A stretch of 64,000 bases of DNA, from positions 853,552-917,551 of the forward strand of contig VYZB01000335.1 of NCBI GenBank assembly GCA_013397455.1. The letters are read 5' to 3'. Shown here piece by piece: positions 1 to 12,000 of this stretch; within the stretch, counting starts at the first letter, position 1; each line of letters opens with the position of its first letter. The notes beneath the pieces were generated by a model. The model worked only from the letters and a program-made list of their open reading frames with translations, searched no databases and was not told where the DNA came from. Made by a program: the position numbers and the translations under genes. The stretch comes from Crotophaga sulcirostris (Eukaryota > Chordata > Aves > Cuculiformes > Crotophagidae).

Positions 1-116
1 GGATGAGGCACTCAGTGCCATGGTTTAGATGCTGGGTTGGTGTTAGTGTTGGGTTATAGGTTGGACTCGATGATCTCAGAGGTCCTTTCCAACCTTGTGA
101 TACTGTGATACTGTGA
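1..116 (+). mobile_element. CR1 LINE 3' end, truncated by window edge
   Basis: Matches 20058-20180 nearly base for base: GGATGAGGCACTCAGTGCCA, then GGTTGGACTCGATGATCTCA and CCTTTCCAACCTTGTGATAC, ending in ATACTGTG octamers. This is the typical avian CR1 3' end with short terminal repeats in place of a poly(A) tail. Confidence 0.88.
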
Positions 117-3100
117 AATTAAGAAAATGAACCTTGATCACCTTCAAAACAGTTCCTTTCTGAGCTGACACACAGCTGCGTACCATGCGGCCAATGTTTA
201 AAGCAATTTCACAGATCATCTCCTGAGAGGCTGTTGAGGGTCTGCATTGGGTCTGCTTTCATATCTTCCTCACCGACAAAAAAATGGGTTATTCTGAGAT
301 TCAAAAACATGCAGAAAACATGCACTCTTTCACTGTAAGCTTCAGTCAAGAATTGAAAAGTTTCCATTATGGATTTCCTCAGTTTCACAAGAAACTTGAT
401 GTAAACTCGCTGTTCGCTCTTACTTCCCAACCAAGGGTGGGAAAAGGTCTGTGTTTGAACATGTATCCACTTGTACTAAGTGAGGGGATCAAGTTGAGTC
501 TTTTCTCACAGTGACAGGTTAGAATATATTGACCATCTCTTTGTCTCTCCCTTCCCCACTTTTGGTTCCTGAGCTATAGGCTTAGTCTCTTTTTTATTGT
601 GTTAGACTTTGTATAAAACAGTTTTTAAGCTTTATGACAAGCATTTTTAATGGTTCAAGTGAGCTAGGTTTAGCAAACAGTTACAAGTCTTACAAAATAT
701 TCCAAATTTCAAAAGTAACCAAGCTAAACGGCATCTTGATTCATCCAGATGAACGGAATGACTCATTCAGCCTCACAGGCATCCTTGGGCACCTGAAGAG
801 CTCACATAGCAAGCATCTAAGAAAGATAAAGAAACCAATTTAGCACTTACGTGTATTTCTTAACATGTTTTTGAAACTGGTGCAGTAAACAGAGGTAGAC
901 CACATGAAAACACTTAAGAGCTTTTTTTCCCCACAGCTGTAACCGACTTTAAAACTGATCTAATTTTATCACTTTCAAAATATTCTAATACATGCAACCA
1001 GAATTTCCTACTCAACTTTCACATGTAAAATTATAGCTGTAAAATTGCACTTTATGCACATTACTTGTTATCTTCAAACTCCTAGCATTGCATTTTTAAA
1101 GAACTACAGTGCCCATATTATTCCAAATGATGTGTATGTTGAGAAGTTTGTACTTAGAAGGTACAATGTTTACTTGTATAAACACAAAACCTTTGAAGGC
1201 TAATTTGAGTTTGCTACATGTTATACTCACAACATCATTCTTTGACTTGTTCAGGAAAAGCTATTGAAGGGATCAGCTCCAAATTAAATGCTCAGGTACA
1301 TCGTTTGTCTGTAACTACCAGAATAACACATTGGTCTCTATAGCAGTGTGAATCATTATCTAAAAAGATAAGATAGGTGAATATATTCTGTAGTGCATGG
1401 CTTAATTTTGGGTAGTAAACCAACAGTTTTAGATTTATGTGGATTTTTATGTGTTTCATCTTATAAATGTTGTTTGGGGGGCTAGTGAAAGGAAGGTCTA
1501 ACACCTGTTTGCACAGCAGCCCCAGAGCTCAGATACAATGTTACCAACCAGGATACCCAAATACAAGGATAATTCTGAGAAACATCACAGACCTTTTGTG
1601 TTTCTGTTGGGATGGAAACAGCCATCCTTAGACATCAGAGGCCCCATATTATTTTGGTAGCATTGCCCCATACCAATCCATATTTATTAAGCGCCCTTCA
1701 CGATCCATAACAGACCACATGAACCAAGGGCTTCATAAATCAGGATTACAGACATCTGTGGCCTGTTTAGAACAAAGGTAAAGTATTCTATTTCTTTGGT
1801 GAGTTTGACCTCCATCATGGCCATTTGTAACACTGTAAAGAATTACCCCACTATGGTCCCAGGTGCAGTTTTATTAGGAATGACTCAGAAACTCATGGCT
1901 CTCTTTCAGAGTGCTATGGCAACTCTCGCATCCCATGGGACAGCGGTTTTCCAGTCAGTTTTCTTCTCTGGATACGAAACTGCTAACTCCATGCACCAGA
2001 AATCCAGGAACATTTATTGATATCCTAGTTCACACAGCCACAACTTCTTTCAAACATGAAGAACTATCAGAAATTGCACAGAGTTTTGTTCAATAACATT
2101 AATGGACAAAACCTAGTTTGCTTTCATTTCAGATACTCTGTATGTTTTATTTCTTCTCACCTTAATCTAATCTATCAGTGAATATCAGAAAACTAGGCTA
2201 TCTATGCAATTCGCTAAACCGAAAGATTTGGAGTAAGAAATCATGTGGCATGAAATAGAAAAGAGATTTTTTTAATAAACACCCATCACCATTAGCAGCA
2301 AGAGCTGCTATGGAATAACTATTTACATTTCACTCCTAAATAACACAGATGCTATGACTAGAATTTGAGAACAAAATTTTAAAAGAAAGCTTTCTCAAGG
2401 AAGCAAAGTTATGCAAGTTCTCACTGTCCAGTTGAGCACTCCCTGGGCTATTTTCCAAAAGTATAATTGCAGCTGTAATGAAGAGAGAAAAGTGTGCCTT
2501 TTATTAATTCCCATTGCTCAAGGTTTTGAGCTGTCATGCTTGGTGGATGTCTTCACAAAAAACAAACAAACAAAAAAAACAACTAAGACTTCAGCACTGC
2601 CTTCCATCAACCAGAATGGTATGGAAGGTACTTCAATAGTAGTGTCCTATTTCTGTGTAATTTTTTTCAGTAGTTTGAGATCTTGTATGCTCTGCATTGT
2701 AAATGAAGAACTTTTTGGCTAAAAAGGCTCCCTGTTCAAATTTTAATGTGTCTTGTGATACTGATGTACTTCTCTGCTGCTAGTTAAAAGAGGGGAAAAG
2801 TATGTTTTGAAAAAATGCCTGGTTTGATGCATTAATAAATAATAAGGCAAAATAACATTTCAACAAGAAATAGAGAAACTGCTGGAGAAGCAATAGCACC
2901 ACTATGTGTTTCTTTGCACCATTTGTCAGCTGGTTCCGCGTTCCTTCTTGAAAGAAGACAGATGTATTCAATCAATGTTATTATGCTCACTTTTTTCATT
3001 TAATTTAAACATATTTAATTTCATTTGAGATTGTTCCTTCACATATCCTGCTTGATGAGTGTGTGACATATAGGGTTTGTTGGAATTTGACGTAACCCCG

Positions 3101-5629
3101 TCAACTATGTTTTTTTCAGTGTGCATCATAGTGTTCATGAGATCAATACAAACAAGTAGCCACAGAATCTGACACACCTGCTTTTCTTAGGACTTGGATT
3201 TTGTGTTTATAACAGCACAGGGCTGCAAGTCAGAAGTTCTTGTCCCCGAGCTTACTTGCCCCACCATTTTTACTTATGCAGCATGAAGAGGTTTTCTTAT
3301 TACAAAGTCAAGAAACTTACCTCTGACAGAAAAGTAATATTTTTCAATCTGCATTCCAGTTATTCACTGTCATCTTAGCTTTCTCTTCCTCTCCATACTG
3401 AGCCGTCATTGTCAAAAGCAGGATGAGGATGCAGAAAATGCAGAAGGAAGCCTTCTCTTATACAACAGGGCAACATTTTGAAAAGTCAGTTATTTAAGGT
3501 TTTTCTTAATGTTAGTTACTACGCGAACAGGAAAATTATATGTTGCAGGTTTAGAAATGAAAAAGGGAGAACCACTGTCATTAGCTGTTCTGAGACAAGG
3601 CCATTTCTGTTTCAGCCAGTGAAAAGATTCAGAAAAGCAGGTATTTACAAAAAGCTTTTGAGGGTAATTACAGTGTTTTCTGTTCTTTTTATAGGAGAAG
3701 TTAAAAGCAAACTTAGAGATATGGAACATAGGAACACATTTGTACTTCTCTCCCTCATATCATAAAATAAGGAATTTATTTACTTGCTCCTGCTTTCTGT
3801 AGTACATTTAAAAGAAAAAGGACTAATGGCTTCTCACTGTGCTATATGAAGCCAGTATTTGAATTACTGCCTAGAATGAACTCATGCAAGGTAAGCAAAT
3901 ACTCTTACAGCCCCAGTTACTGTGTGTACTGTTTACTTAGACAACTATTTTGATGTCAGCTGTAGTGTTCTTAGCACAAGTAAGAAGTGTAGAATGAAAT
4001 GCTGAATAAAGAAATGTTCAGTTAACATCTAGGTGCCCTGTGTTCCACAGTAGGACATCAAGAAGTGTTCCTTGAGGCAACACTGAAGGAACCATTAAAA
4101 GAAGTTGAATGTATAGGATGCACCTGCAAAGCATAAACTGGGAGCACAACATACAGTTTCATCCTAAATATACCAATGTACCTTTTAGAATTATCATTTT
4201 ACTTCAGAAGAGCTAGCTACAGTTCTACCAATTAGTAAATTCATCAGTTGGATATCTTATTTTTCCCAAACATTTTGTTGCTAAGTATTTTGATGGCCCC
4301 TACAATATACAGAAATACTTCATGAAACCAGTTGCTTTCCTATATATAAAATTTGTGAGGTTCATTACTTATTTTTTCTCACAATTAACCTCAATATTTT
4401 TGCTGGAGCTGTGAAGAGTTATGCTATTTCTTCTAACGAAACCTTCCTAAAGCTCTGCAAAATTACTAGTTACTTTGACTGAAAATGCCTACACAGGACC
4501 CCTAGAATCTGTCAATAATATCTGGCTTGCAAAAATTATAGGGTTTCAAGCAAAACTCTTCATTCTCCTCTCTTTGCTGTCACTGCACAACTTTAGGGTC
4601 AAATGTTTCACCAATGTATTCGCATCATCTTGACTCACTGTACCACTTTGACATATGCCAAACAGAAAATGAGTTCATAAAACTGCAGGGTTCATGCACT
4701 GGATTAACACAGTATACCAACTTGCTGATCCTCAAATTTGTCATTCATCTATGGAAATATTCTGCTGCAAGCAAAGATGCTTGTTAACACCAACACCAAT
4801 CATTTAAAGCATACTTTATGAGCAATGCTTTCCGTTCTGGTCAGAAACTGAAAGGATATTTTAACTCAGATAAATTGGTTCAACTTGTCCTTGACAAGAT
4901 AAACAACTTAGGAAGCAAGAAAGTGCATTCTGCATTTGAAACAGAGTTTGGAAAAGTAACTAAGAAGGCAAACATATCTTCGGAGCAAAAAATACTTCTA
5001 TTTGTTTTACAAAGGAATTCTTCACCCTTTGGAAAACTCACTGACATGGCAAGAGCCACTGATTTGTCTTTTTTTAATCTGCATTATGTTTTGCTCAAAG
5101 CACTTGTTCACAGCTGTAGCCTTATGCAGTAATTTTTGCTAAGAGAACAGCTGTCATCTTGAATGAAATGTTTCTTCAGCACGGTTTAAGTGACTAACAA
5201 ACACAGCCTAACTGTGTTGCCTTGTATGCTATAGAAAGATAATACCTTCTATATGCATTTTTCTATTCCAGCATTCAGTTTTCTCTTCACAGAAAGGATG
5301 TTTTCCCAACTAAGCTCTGCTTCCTAGAGTGCTTAGGGAACAATCACATCTCCTTGCTGGCTCTCCATCCCTTAGTACATGAAGACAACTGCTAGTTTCC
5401 ATATTTCCAGTTCAGAGAAGCCCTTTAGTCCAAAAAATTAGTTTCTTTTCATGCTTTTCTGTGGTATGTATCAACCAGAATGATAAAAAAGGGCGTTCAA
5501 TGTGTCTTCCCTTTTAGGTGTAGTGAATGTTCATTACCTTAAAGCAGGACTGTCACAGGCATTAAGATTTCTTACTGCCTAACAGTAGTTCCTAGTACAG
5601 ATATAGACAGACATTACTATATAAAAGAG
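117..5629. other. Gene-poor AT-rich flank
   Basis: No exon with convincing conservation and no recognisable repeat or RNA gene. Short open frames (for example 4818-5132) have no familiar motif. SYTL5 would be expected further out on this side by synteny, but I could not identify its exons. Confidence 0.6.
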
Positions 5630-6224
5630 TGTCAAGGTTCAACCCTGGTCAGCAACTAACCACCACACCACCACTCGCTCACCCCTCATCCCCCCGGTGG
5701 ACTGGGGGAGAGAACTGGAAGGACAAAAATGAGAAGGATCCTGGGTTGAGATAAGAACAGTTTAATAATTGAATTAAAATAAAATTAAATAACAATCATA
5801 ATAATTCGTAATGATACGCAAACAAAAGAGATAGAAATAAAACCCAAGAAAAACAACTGATGTGAATGAAAAACAATTGCTCACTACCCACCAACTGATG
5901 GCCAGCCTGTCCCCAGACAGTGATTACCATCCCCAGCCAACTCCCTCCCAGTTTATATACCGAGCATGACATCATAGGGTATAGAACATATATTTGGCCA
6001 ATTTGGGTCAGCTGTCCTGGCTGTGTCCCCTCCCAGATTCTTGTGCCCTTCCCTTCTTGTTGTCAGGGTATAAGAAGCTTAAAAGTCCTTGACTTAGTAT
6101 AAGCACCACTTAACAACTAAAACATCAGTGTGCTATCAGCATTTTTCTTCTACTAAATCCAAAACACAGCACTACACCAGCTACTAAGAAGAAAATTAAC
6201 TCTATCCTAGCCAAAACCAGGCCA
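5630..6224 (+). mobile_element. Solo LTR of an avian endogenous retrovirus
   Basis: Begins TGTCAAGGTTCAACCCTGGT and ends with CTCTATCCTAGCCAAAACCA just before GGCCA, the start and end of a very common bird ERV LTR family. It includes GGTGGACTGGGGGAGAGAA, GATAAGAACAGTTTAATAAT and TTTATATACCGAGCATGACA. About 595 bp. No gag/pol/env-like sequence flanks it, so it is a solo LTR. A clean target-site duplication was not seen, so the ends are approximate. Confidence 0.8.
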
Positions 6225-6323
6225 TAAAAATTATTTTGAAAAAAATCTTTTGATACACAGGGAAAATGATTTCATGTTTAGTTAAAAGCTTAAGTTATTA
6301 CACTAGCTTGCAGACACTGAAAC

Positions 6324-6881
6324 ATGAAATCCACTATTTACTACCTTTTTCTCTATTCTTCAATTGCTCTCCTTTGTTCTCTGCTCTGCTGCCTGCCCTA
6401 CCTCTTAGCAACCCAGTGTAGAAAACTAGCAGAAAGTCACTCAGTTTTTGTTGCTGATGACTTAGTGAGCCACATCCCCAGGGTGAGGAGTCACTGGAGC
6501 ACCAGAGTCTCTGCCAGGGAAGGGAAGGTTGTACTGAGGAAGGAAATCAAAGGGAGAGGGACTGGACTGCTCCATATGCTGGCACTGACTCTTCACATCA
6601 GCTCAGCTGTCTTGTGGTGTTTGCTCCACCGTACAACTAATGTGTGTTGGGGTTTTTTTTCCAAACAACAAGAAAAAATAGGATCATCACAATGTAAATG
6701 CACACATGTAACATTCTTGCCAGTTTTTAATTTAACATCTACTGGTATGGCATTTTACATCAGCTGTATTAAGAACAATGTCAGGAATGCATCGAAGTCC
6801 TATAACAGTTATTTCCATCTCAGTAAACCAAATAATAGCTTAAAAGATAAGTGCTTTGGTCATGGCAAAGAACCACTTTAA
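6324..6881 (+). other. Unassigned 185-codon open frame
   Basis: Open reading frame starting about 100 bp after the LTR. The first ~30 residues are hydrophobic and signal-peptide-like (YYLFLYSSIALLCSLLCCL). The rest has no recognisable motif, and no splice or promoter context was recognised. Length alone is weak evidence; most likely fortuitous. Confidence 0.15.
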
Positions 6882-8394
6882 CTTTCCTGCATTTAAGGTC
6901 TTGCATTCAAGAAAAGGATAGCAGTGTGCCTGCTTTTAGCATCTGATACTGCAGAATTTCTAAATTATAAAAGACTGAGATTAGGAGGTTTTCATGCATA
7001 GTACACAATAACAAAATTCATAGACTAGATATTTTTAAACAAATATGTTTTTTAAAAGTTCATATTTTTACTTAAATGTTTATACATCATAAAAATTGTT
7101 GTCTTCAAACATGCATGTTGTAGGAGTTTTTCAACACAAGCTCTCATAATTTATAATACAGCAGCATTTTGATGACTGCTTGAATAACATTTAAAACATC
7201 ACATTCTGTGCATTTCAAGATATTATTTAAAACCATTTAACAGGAACAAATTAAGAGTTAGAAACCTGCGACCAGGCAGACTTGGTACACTCAGATATTT
7301 ACACAATAATCTCACTGAAAGTCATTTTCTCTACCACGCATCACCATTTTCAGAAATCTTGACAAATAAAAGAAGTACTTTAAGAAATCCTTGAAGTATA
7401 TGAGCCTTCATAGTCGTATGAATAGCCTCACTAAGCCTTTATTTATTTCTGATTCTTAGAGTTCAAAGGTTACCTATCTACCTAAATAAACCAAATCGCG
7501 ATTACAATTTCAATATAAGGATCACAGAGTGTTTATGAACCATCTCTGATGAATTTTGATGTGTAGGAGGAAGTAATTCAATAAATTTTGAACAAACAGA
7601 TCTGGAACCAATCTAAATTTAATCCAGCCAATTTCTGGTTATACAAAAAAAAAACAAACCCAACAACCAAAAAAAAACCAAAACAACAATAAAAACAAAA
7701 CCCCTAAATGCACAAAAACCCCCAAACCCCTCATGCAGTTCATTTGCTTTCAGGTATGTATTTTAAAATCCTGATCACTAGCAATGCACACTAAATTTCC
7801 TTGCACATTGTTTTGCTAAACAATGTTTTGGAAAAGTAAAGATTATTCTATAGTGCTCATTTGATCTACGTGGGAAACTAAGTCTTTTCCACTCACACAA
7901 ACAATTATATATTGAGTTCCAAATCCAGAGTTACAGCTATAACTGGTCCAAAAGATAGCACAGAATAATGCTATATAATAGATGTAAAAAATTAGTAATA
8001 CTTGCTAAATACAGTGTGCATTGCCTTTGATAGGTTAGATATATTTTTATTTCCTTATTTTATTGAAACAAAGGCATCACTTTCAGAACAAGGAAAAAAA
8101 AACATTAGGGTGGAGAATGCCTTGTCATATCATCTGTGCTAGGTTTTTGTTTCAGCATTCTTCTCTTTAGCTGTTCCTCCTGTTCCTGTTTTATATTTAT
8201 CAAATCATGAGAAGAAATACTGAAGTGGAACAAATGATAAAAAGCACATGCATCTTCCTCTCATGCTTTAAGAAAGCTGATATCTGAAGGCCTTTAAACA
8301 CCCTTCCACCCTTCTGCCTTTTTTGCGTCTCTAAGTGATGAATATTACTGAATAAAACCATGCTGACAGTTGTTCTGTAACACTCGCAGAGTGT
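6882..8394. other. Intergenic, A-rich low-complexity patch
   Basis: AT-rich sequence with an A/AAC-rich low-complexity stretch at about 7643-7730. No gene seen. Confidence 0.6.
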
Positions 8395-9050
8395 AGCTAG
8401 TGGATTGCTTTTGGACATGCACAGGGAGCCCTGGTTGCACCACCCTGTGGGTGGTAGGGGTGCTGGCCTCACCCTGGCCAGCTGCCTGACCCCCAGCTGC
8501 TCCACTGCTCCCCCTCCTCAGGGCAGGGATGGAAAATAAAACGGAAAGGACATGGCCATCATTCACCAACTTCTGTCAAAGGCAAAATAACTCATCTTAG
8601 GGAAAATTAATTTAATCTATTGCCAGTCAAAACTACAGTAGGATGGTCCACCATGGGCTGCAGGGGGGCAATCTGTGTTACTATGGTCTTTTCCATGGGC
8701 TGCAGAGGAATCTACTCTGGCAGCTGGAACACCTCCCCCTCTCCTTCTTCACTGACCTCAGTGTCTGCAGGGCTGTTTCACATTTTTTCTGACTCCTCTC
8801 TCTCACAGCTGCTGCACAGTGTTTTTTACCCTTTATAAATACATTATCACAGAGGCACCACCAGCTTGGCTCATTGGTCCAGCTTTGGGCAGGGGTGGGT
8901 CTGTTTTGGAGCAAGCTGGAACCAACTACATCTCACATGGGGGTAGCTCCTGGTGTCTTTTCACAGAGGCCACCCCTGCAGCCCCCCCAAACACTGCTGG
9001 CATGTAAACCCAGTACAGAAGGTTTGCCCCATTATCTGGGGAAACAGGAG
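8395..9050 (-). mobile_element. ERV LTR, internally deleted, minus orientation
   Basis: Read on the minus strand it matches a widespread avian ERV LTR in order: GTTGGTTCCAGCTTGCTCC; a TATA-type TATTTATAAAGGG (plus-strand 8829-8841); GGTCAGTGAAGAAGGAGAGG; repeated CTGCAGCCCATGG units; AGATTAAATTAATTTTCCCT; and a CCCTGCCCTGAGGAGGGGGA end. The poly(A) hexamer appears mutated to AATAGA. Many middle CTGCAGCCC repeats of the family are missing. Boundaries are approximate. Confidence 0.65.
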
Positions 9051-9060
9051 AAAATGAAAT

Positions 9061-12000
9061 GAGAAGTCAGCTGTGGTAAGCTGTGAGCGTGTTTTTCTCT
9101 CCCTAGGTGAGAGTTTGCCTATTTCCTAAAAGCATCAAAGAGAGAACTGTTCTCAAGGACCATCTATTGACTTCATCAACAAGCCCAAAAACCTTTATCT
9201 CCTCCTTTGAGGCTACCATTCTTTTAAAAAAACTAGAGAGATTAATTAGATGTGTTGCAAAGTTTTCTTAAATTTTGTGCCAAGGAAAATATTAAAGAGC
9301 ATGTTCCAGGAGAGGTCGTCTTCATATTCCACTCTCCCCCACTTTTTTCTCCTCAGCTTTAATTTTGGAGAGGGTAGAAGGTTTTATATACACAAAAATA
9401 CTGCAAGCATCCTTCAGAGCAGGTAAGAGCTTCTCATGAATTAGTTCACTACACTGATGAATTCCTGCCATGCACAGCATCATTCATTTCTTCAGACAAT
9501 CTCATTCTATATTTCATTAATGCCTCACCTTATGTTCATCTAACACTTTTTCTTCTTTACTGCCAGATATGCTTGGTGGTAGCAGTTGGCTTCTAGCTCC
9601 AGTGTGTGCATACAGTATTGCACTTTGACATACAGACAGTAGATATGGACTAATTGGTTTGATCATGGATTGTTTTAACCTGCCATGAGAGCAACAACAA
9701 ATATACTGCCTTCAGTAGGCAGGTGGCCAGTTCCCACAAAGTACATTTCATTTTGATTTTTGAATTTCTGCCAAAACCGTAAGATCTTAAATGTCAGCAT
9801 TTCCCATGAAACAGAAATTCAAAATGTCAATCATTTTATCTCAAGGGAAATATGTTTGTACAGTTGTCTTGGCACAAGGACATGACACTGTTCTGTCTGC
9901 TTCATGCTAGAACAGGTTTCAAAGGTTAGAAACTGAAGGAGGCAAGTGCTCTGCTCTCCTTCCAACTCAGCAGTTTCTGTTCAGTCATGTTGTGCAGGAA
10001 TAATGCTTCTGATTTACCATACTAGAACAGCTGCAACATTAGTTTGTGACAAGCCTTTATAAGAAAATCAGTCCCAGGGTCGCAAGAAGGGGTGTGACTT
10101 TTTTCTGTGCTAGAGTATCTTTCATTTTACCACTGGGAACTGCAGCTATTTGTTGACCAGTGGAGGCATTTTGAAATTCAGGTATGTTGGGCTTTGTGTT
10201 CCAAAATCCTCCATGCTGGCTGACAACTTCTTGTCCCCTCCCACTACGCGTTTGCTCCCTTCTTGTCTATCTGTCTCAAGCCTACCTTGTCTATACCATC
10301 TTCAGATGTAACAGTGTCCCTCAACTCTGATCCTCTGATGGTGGCTTTTCTTTTTAGGGTAGTCAGGTTACTTTAAACTGATTAATCTCTGGTCATCATA
10401 ACCTATAAGTGTTTTTAGGAGTGCTCGGGAAAAGAAGAGCTTCAAGTGTTCTCTTTCAGTACTAAGTGACAGAGATTCATCTGCAGCTACTCGTTGTGTC
10501 GCTGCACATCACAGGGTCCCTGGTCCACCAGCCTTAAAGACCACTTCCCTGTGCATCAGTGCCACAGTTTTGTCTGGGCAGCATTTTGCACAGGATACTG
10601 GGAGTCAGGGGATCTGAGTGTGGGAAAAAGAAAGGCATTTACTTAACACACTCCTGAGATGAAAAAGTAAGCCACCAAACTACAATCAATACCTGGGAAG
10701 CAGAAAGCATTCCTGTAACAGACGTAGCCCTGATGGCCTTCAAAAACAGCACCTGAATGCAAAGCCCTATTGTGTTTATGTAGCTAATGGACAGAGCATA
10801 GACAGGCATCATGTTCAGTGCAAATATTAACTAAATAACGATGGTGACCTCTACCAAACTTAGTCTAAAAATGTGCAAACAGTTTTCCAGAGATTTATAA
10901 TTTGACCTGGTTTTGTTTAAAAACAAAAAAAACCCAAACAAAAACAAAAACAAAACTCTCCTAACATTTTCTTTTCGGATTATCTTCTTGCAAATGAATT
11001 ATATTTTTTCTTCTAGTACATAAAGATGCTAGACTTTCTACAAGTGAAATGCTGTAAAAATTGTTAGTCTTCTTTACTATGATGAAAATAAAAGATTTTT
11101 TCCTTAGCTGCTTTTTAGGAAATATCCTAGTCAGTTTTGTACTAATCTTCCCAAAATATTCAACATGAAGTAGCAAATTACATATTTTTTGACCAAATAC
11201 CTGAAGTTTCAAAGCATTCTGAATAACTACATGGAGTATTGCAATTGAAACTCCTAAATAGCTAGCAGCACTACAAGTAAATGATATATAGAGAAAAAAA
11301 CCCCACATTTTGTATATTGACATATTAAGAAAGAAATTGACTCTTATTCCTTCAAACGATCACAGTACCATACATTCAAAGACAAACAGCATGTAAAACA
11401 GAGCACCATTCAATGTATGATGCTTTCAGTTTGTTCCTTTGAAGAGCTGTCATTAGATGGCTGACCATTTGCTTTTATTGATTATGGTTTTATCGTATGT
11501 TTAAAGAATGTGTACCATCAGAAATTTCTATGTAGTTAGAAGAGATATGTAACTTGAGTTATATGTTGTTGCTTCTTCCTCATGCCAAACACATCGGGTA
11601 AGCGATGCCTTCAGAAAATAATATTGCTAAATATCTGAATAATTTTAATCATGCAACAGAATTAAAACTGCCTATTTATACATTTATCATATGTCAAAAC
11701 ACTGATGTTATGGTTATGGATCATTTAAGTGGGTAAGCCACTACAGTGGGTGCTATGCAAACTTACTATCACTGGAAAGATTATTCTATCTCGATGTACA
11801 TCTTAAACACCAACTACAGACAATAAATATTTAGGGAATTTAAGAATATCAGCTGGTCAAGTTTAACCCTAAAATTGACTGTGTACGTTGTTATATCCCA
11901 AAGCTGATCTGACAAATCAAATCATCTCTAAGGAAGCTAGCATAAACTTGCAATACAGCCACTCTAGTCCAGGACCGAGCAAATGCCCTTCTCTCAGCAG

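Noticed and set aside
4818..5132. 104-codon frame that might be a SYTL5 or other exon
   Set aside because: No Slp homology, zinc-finger or C2 domain residues are visible; treated as chance.
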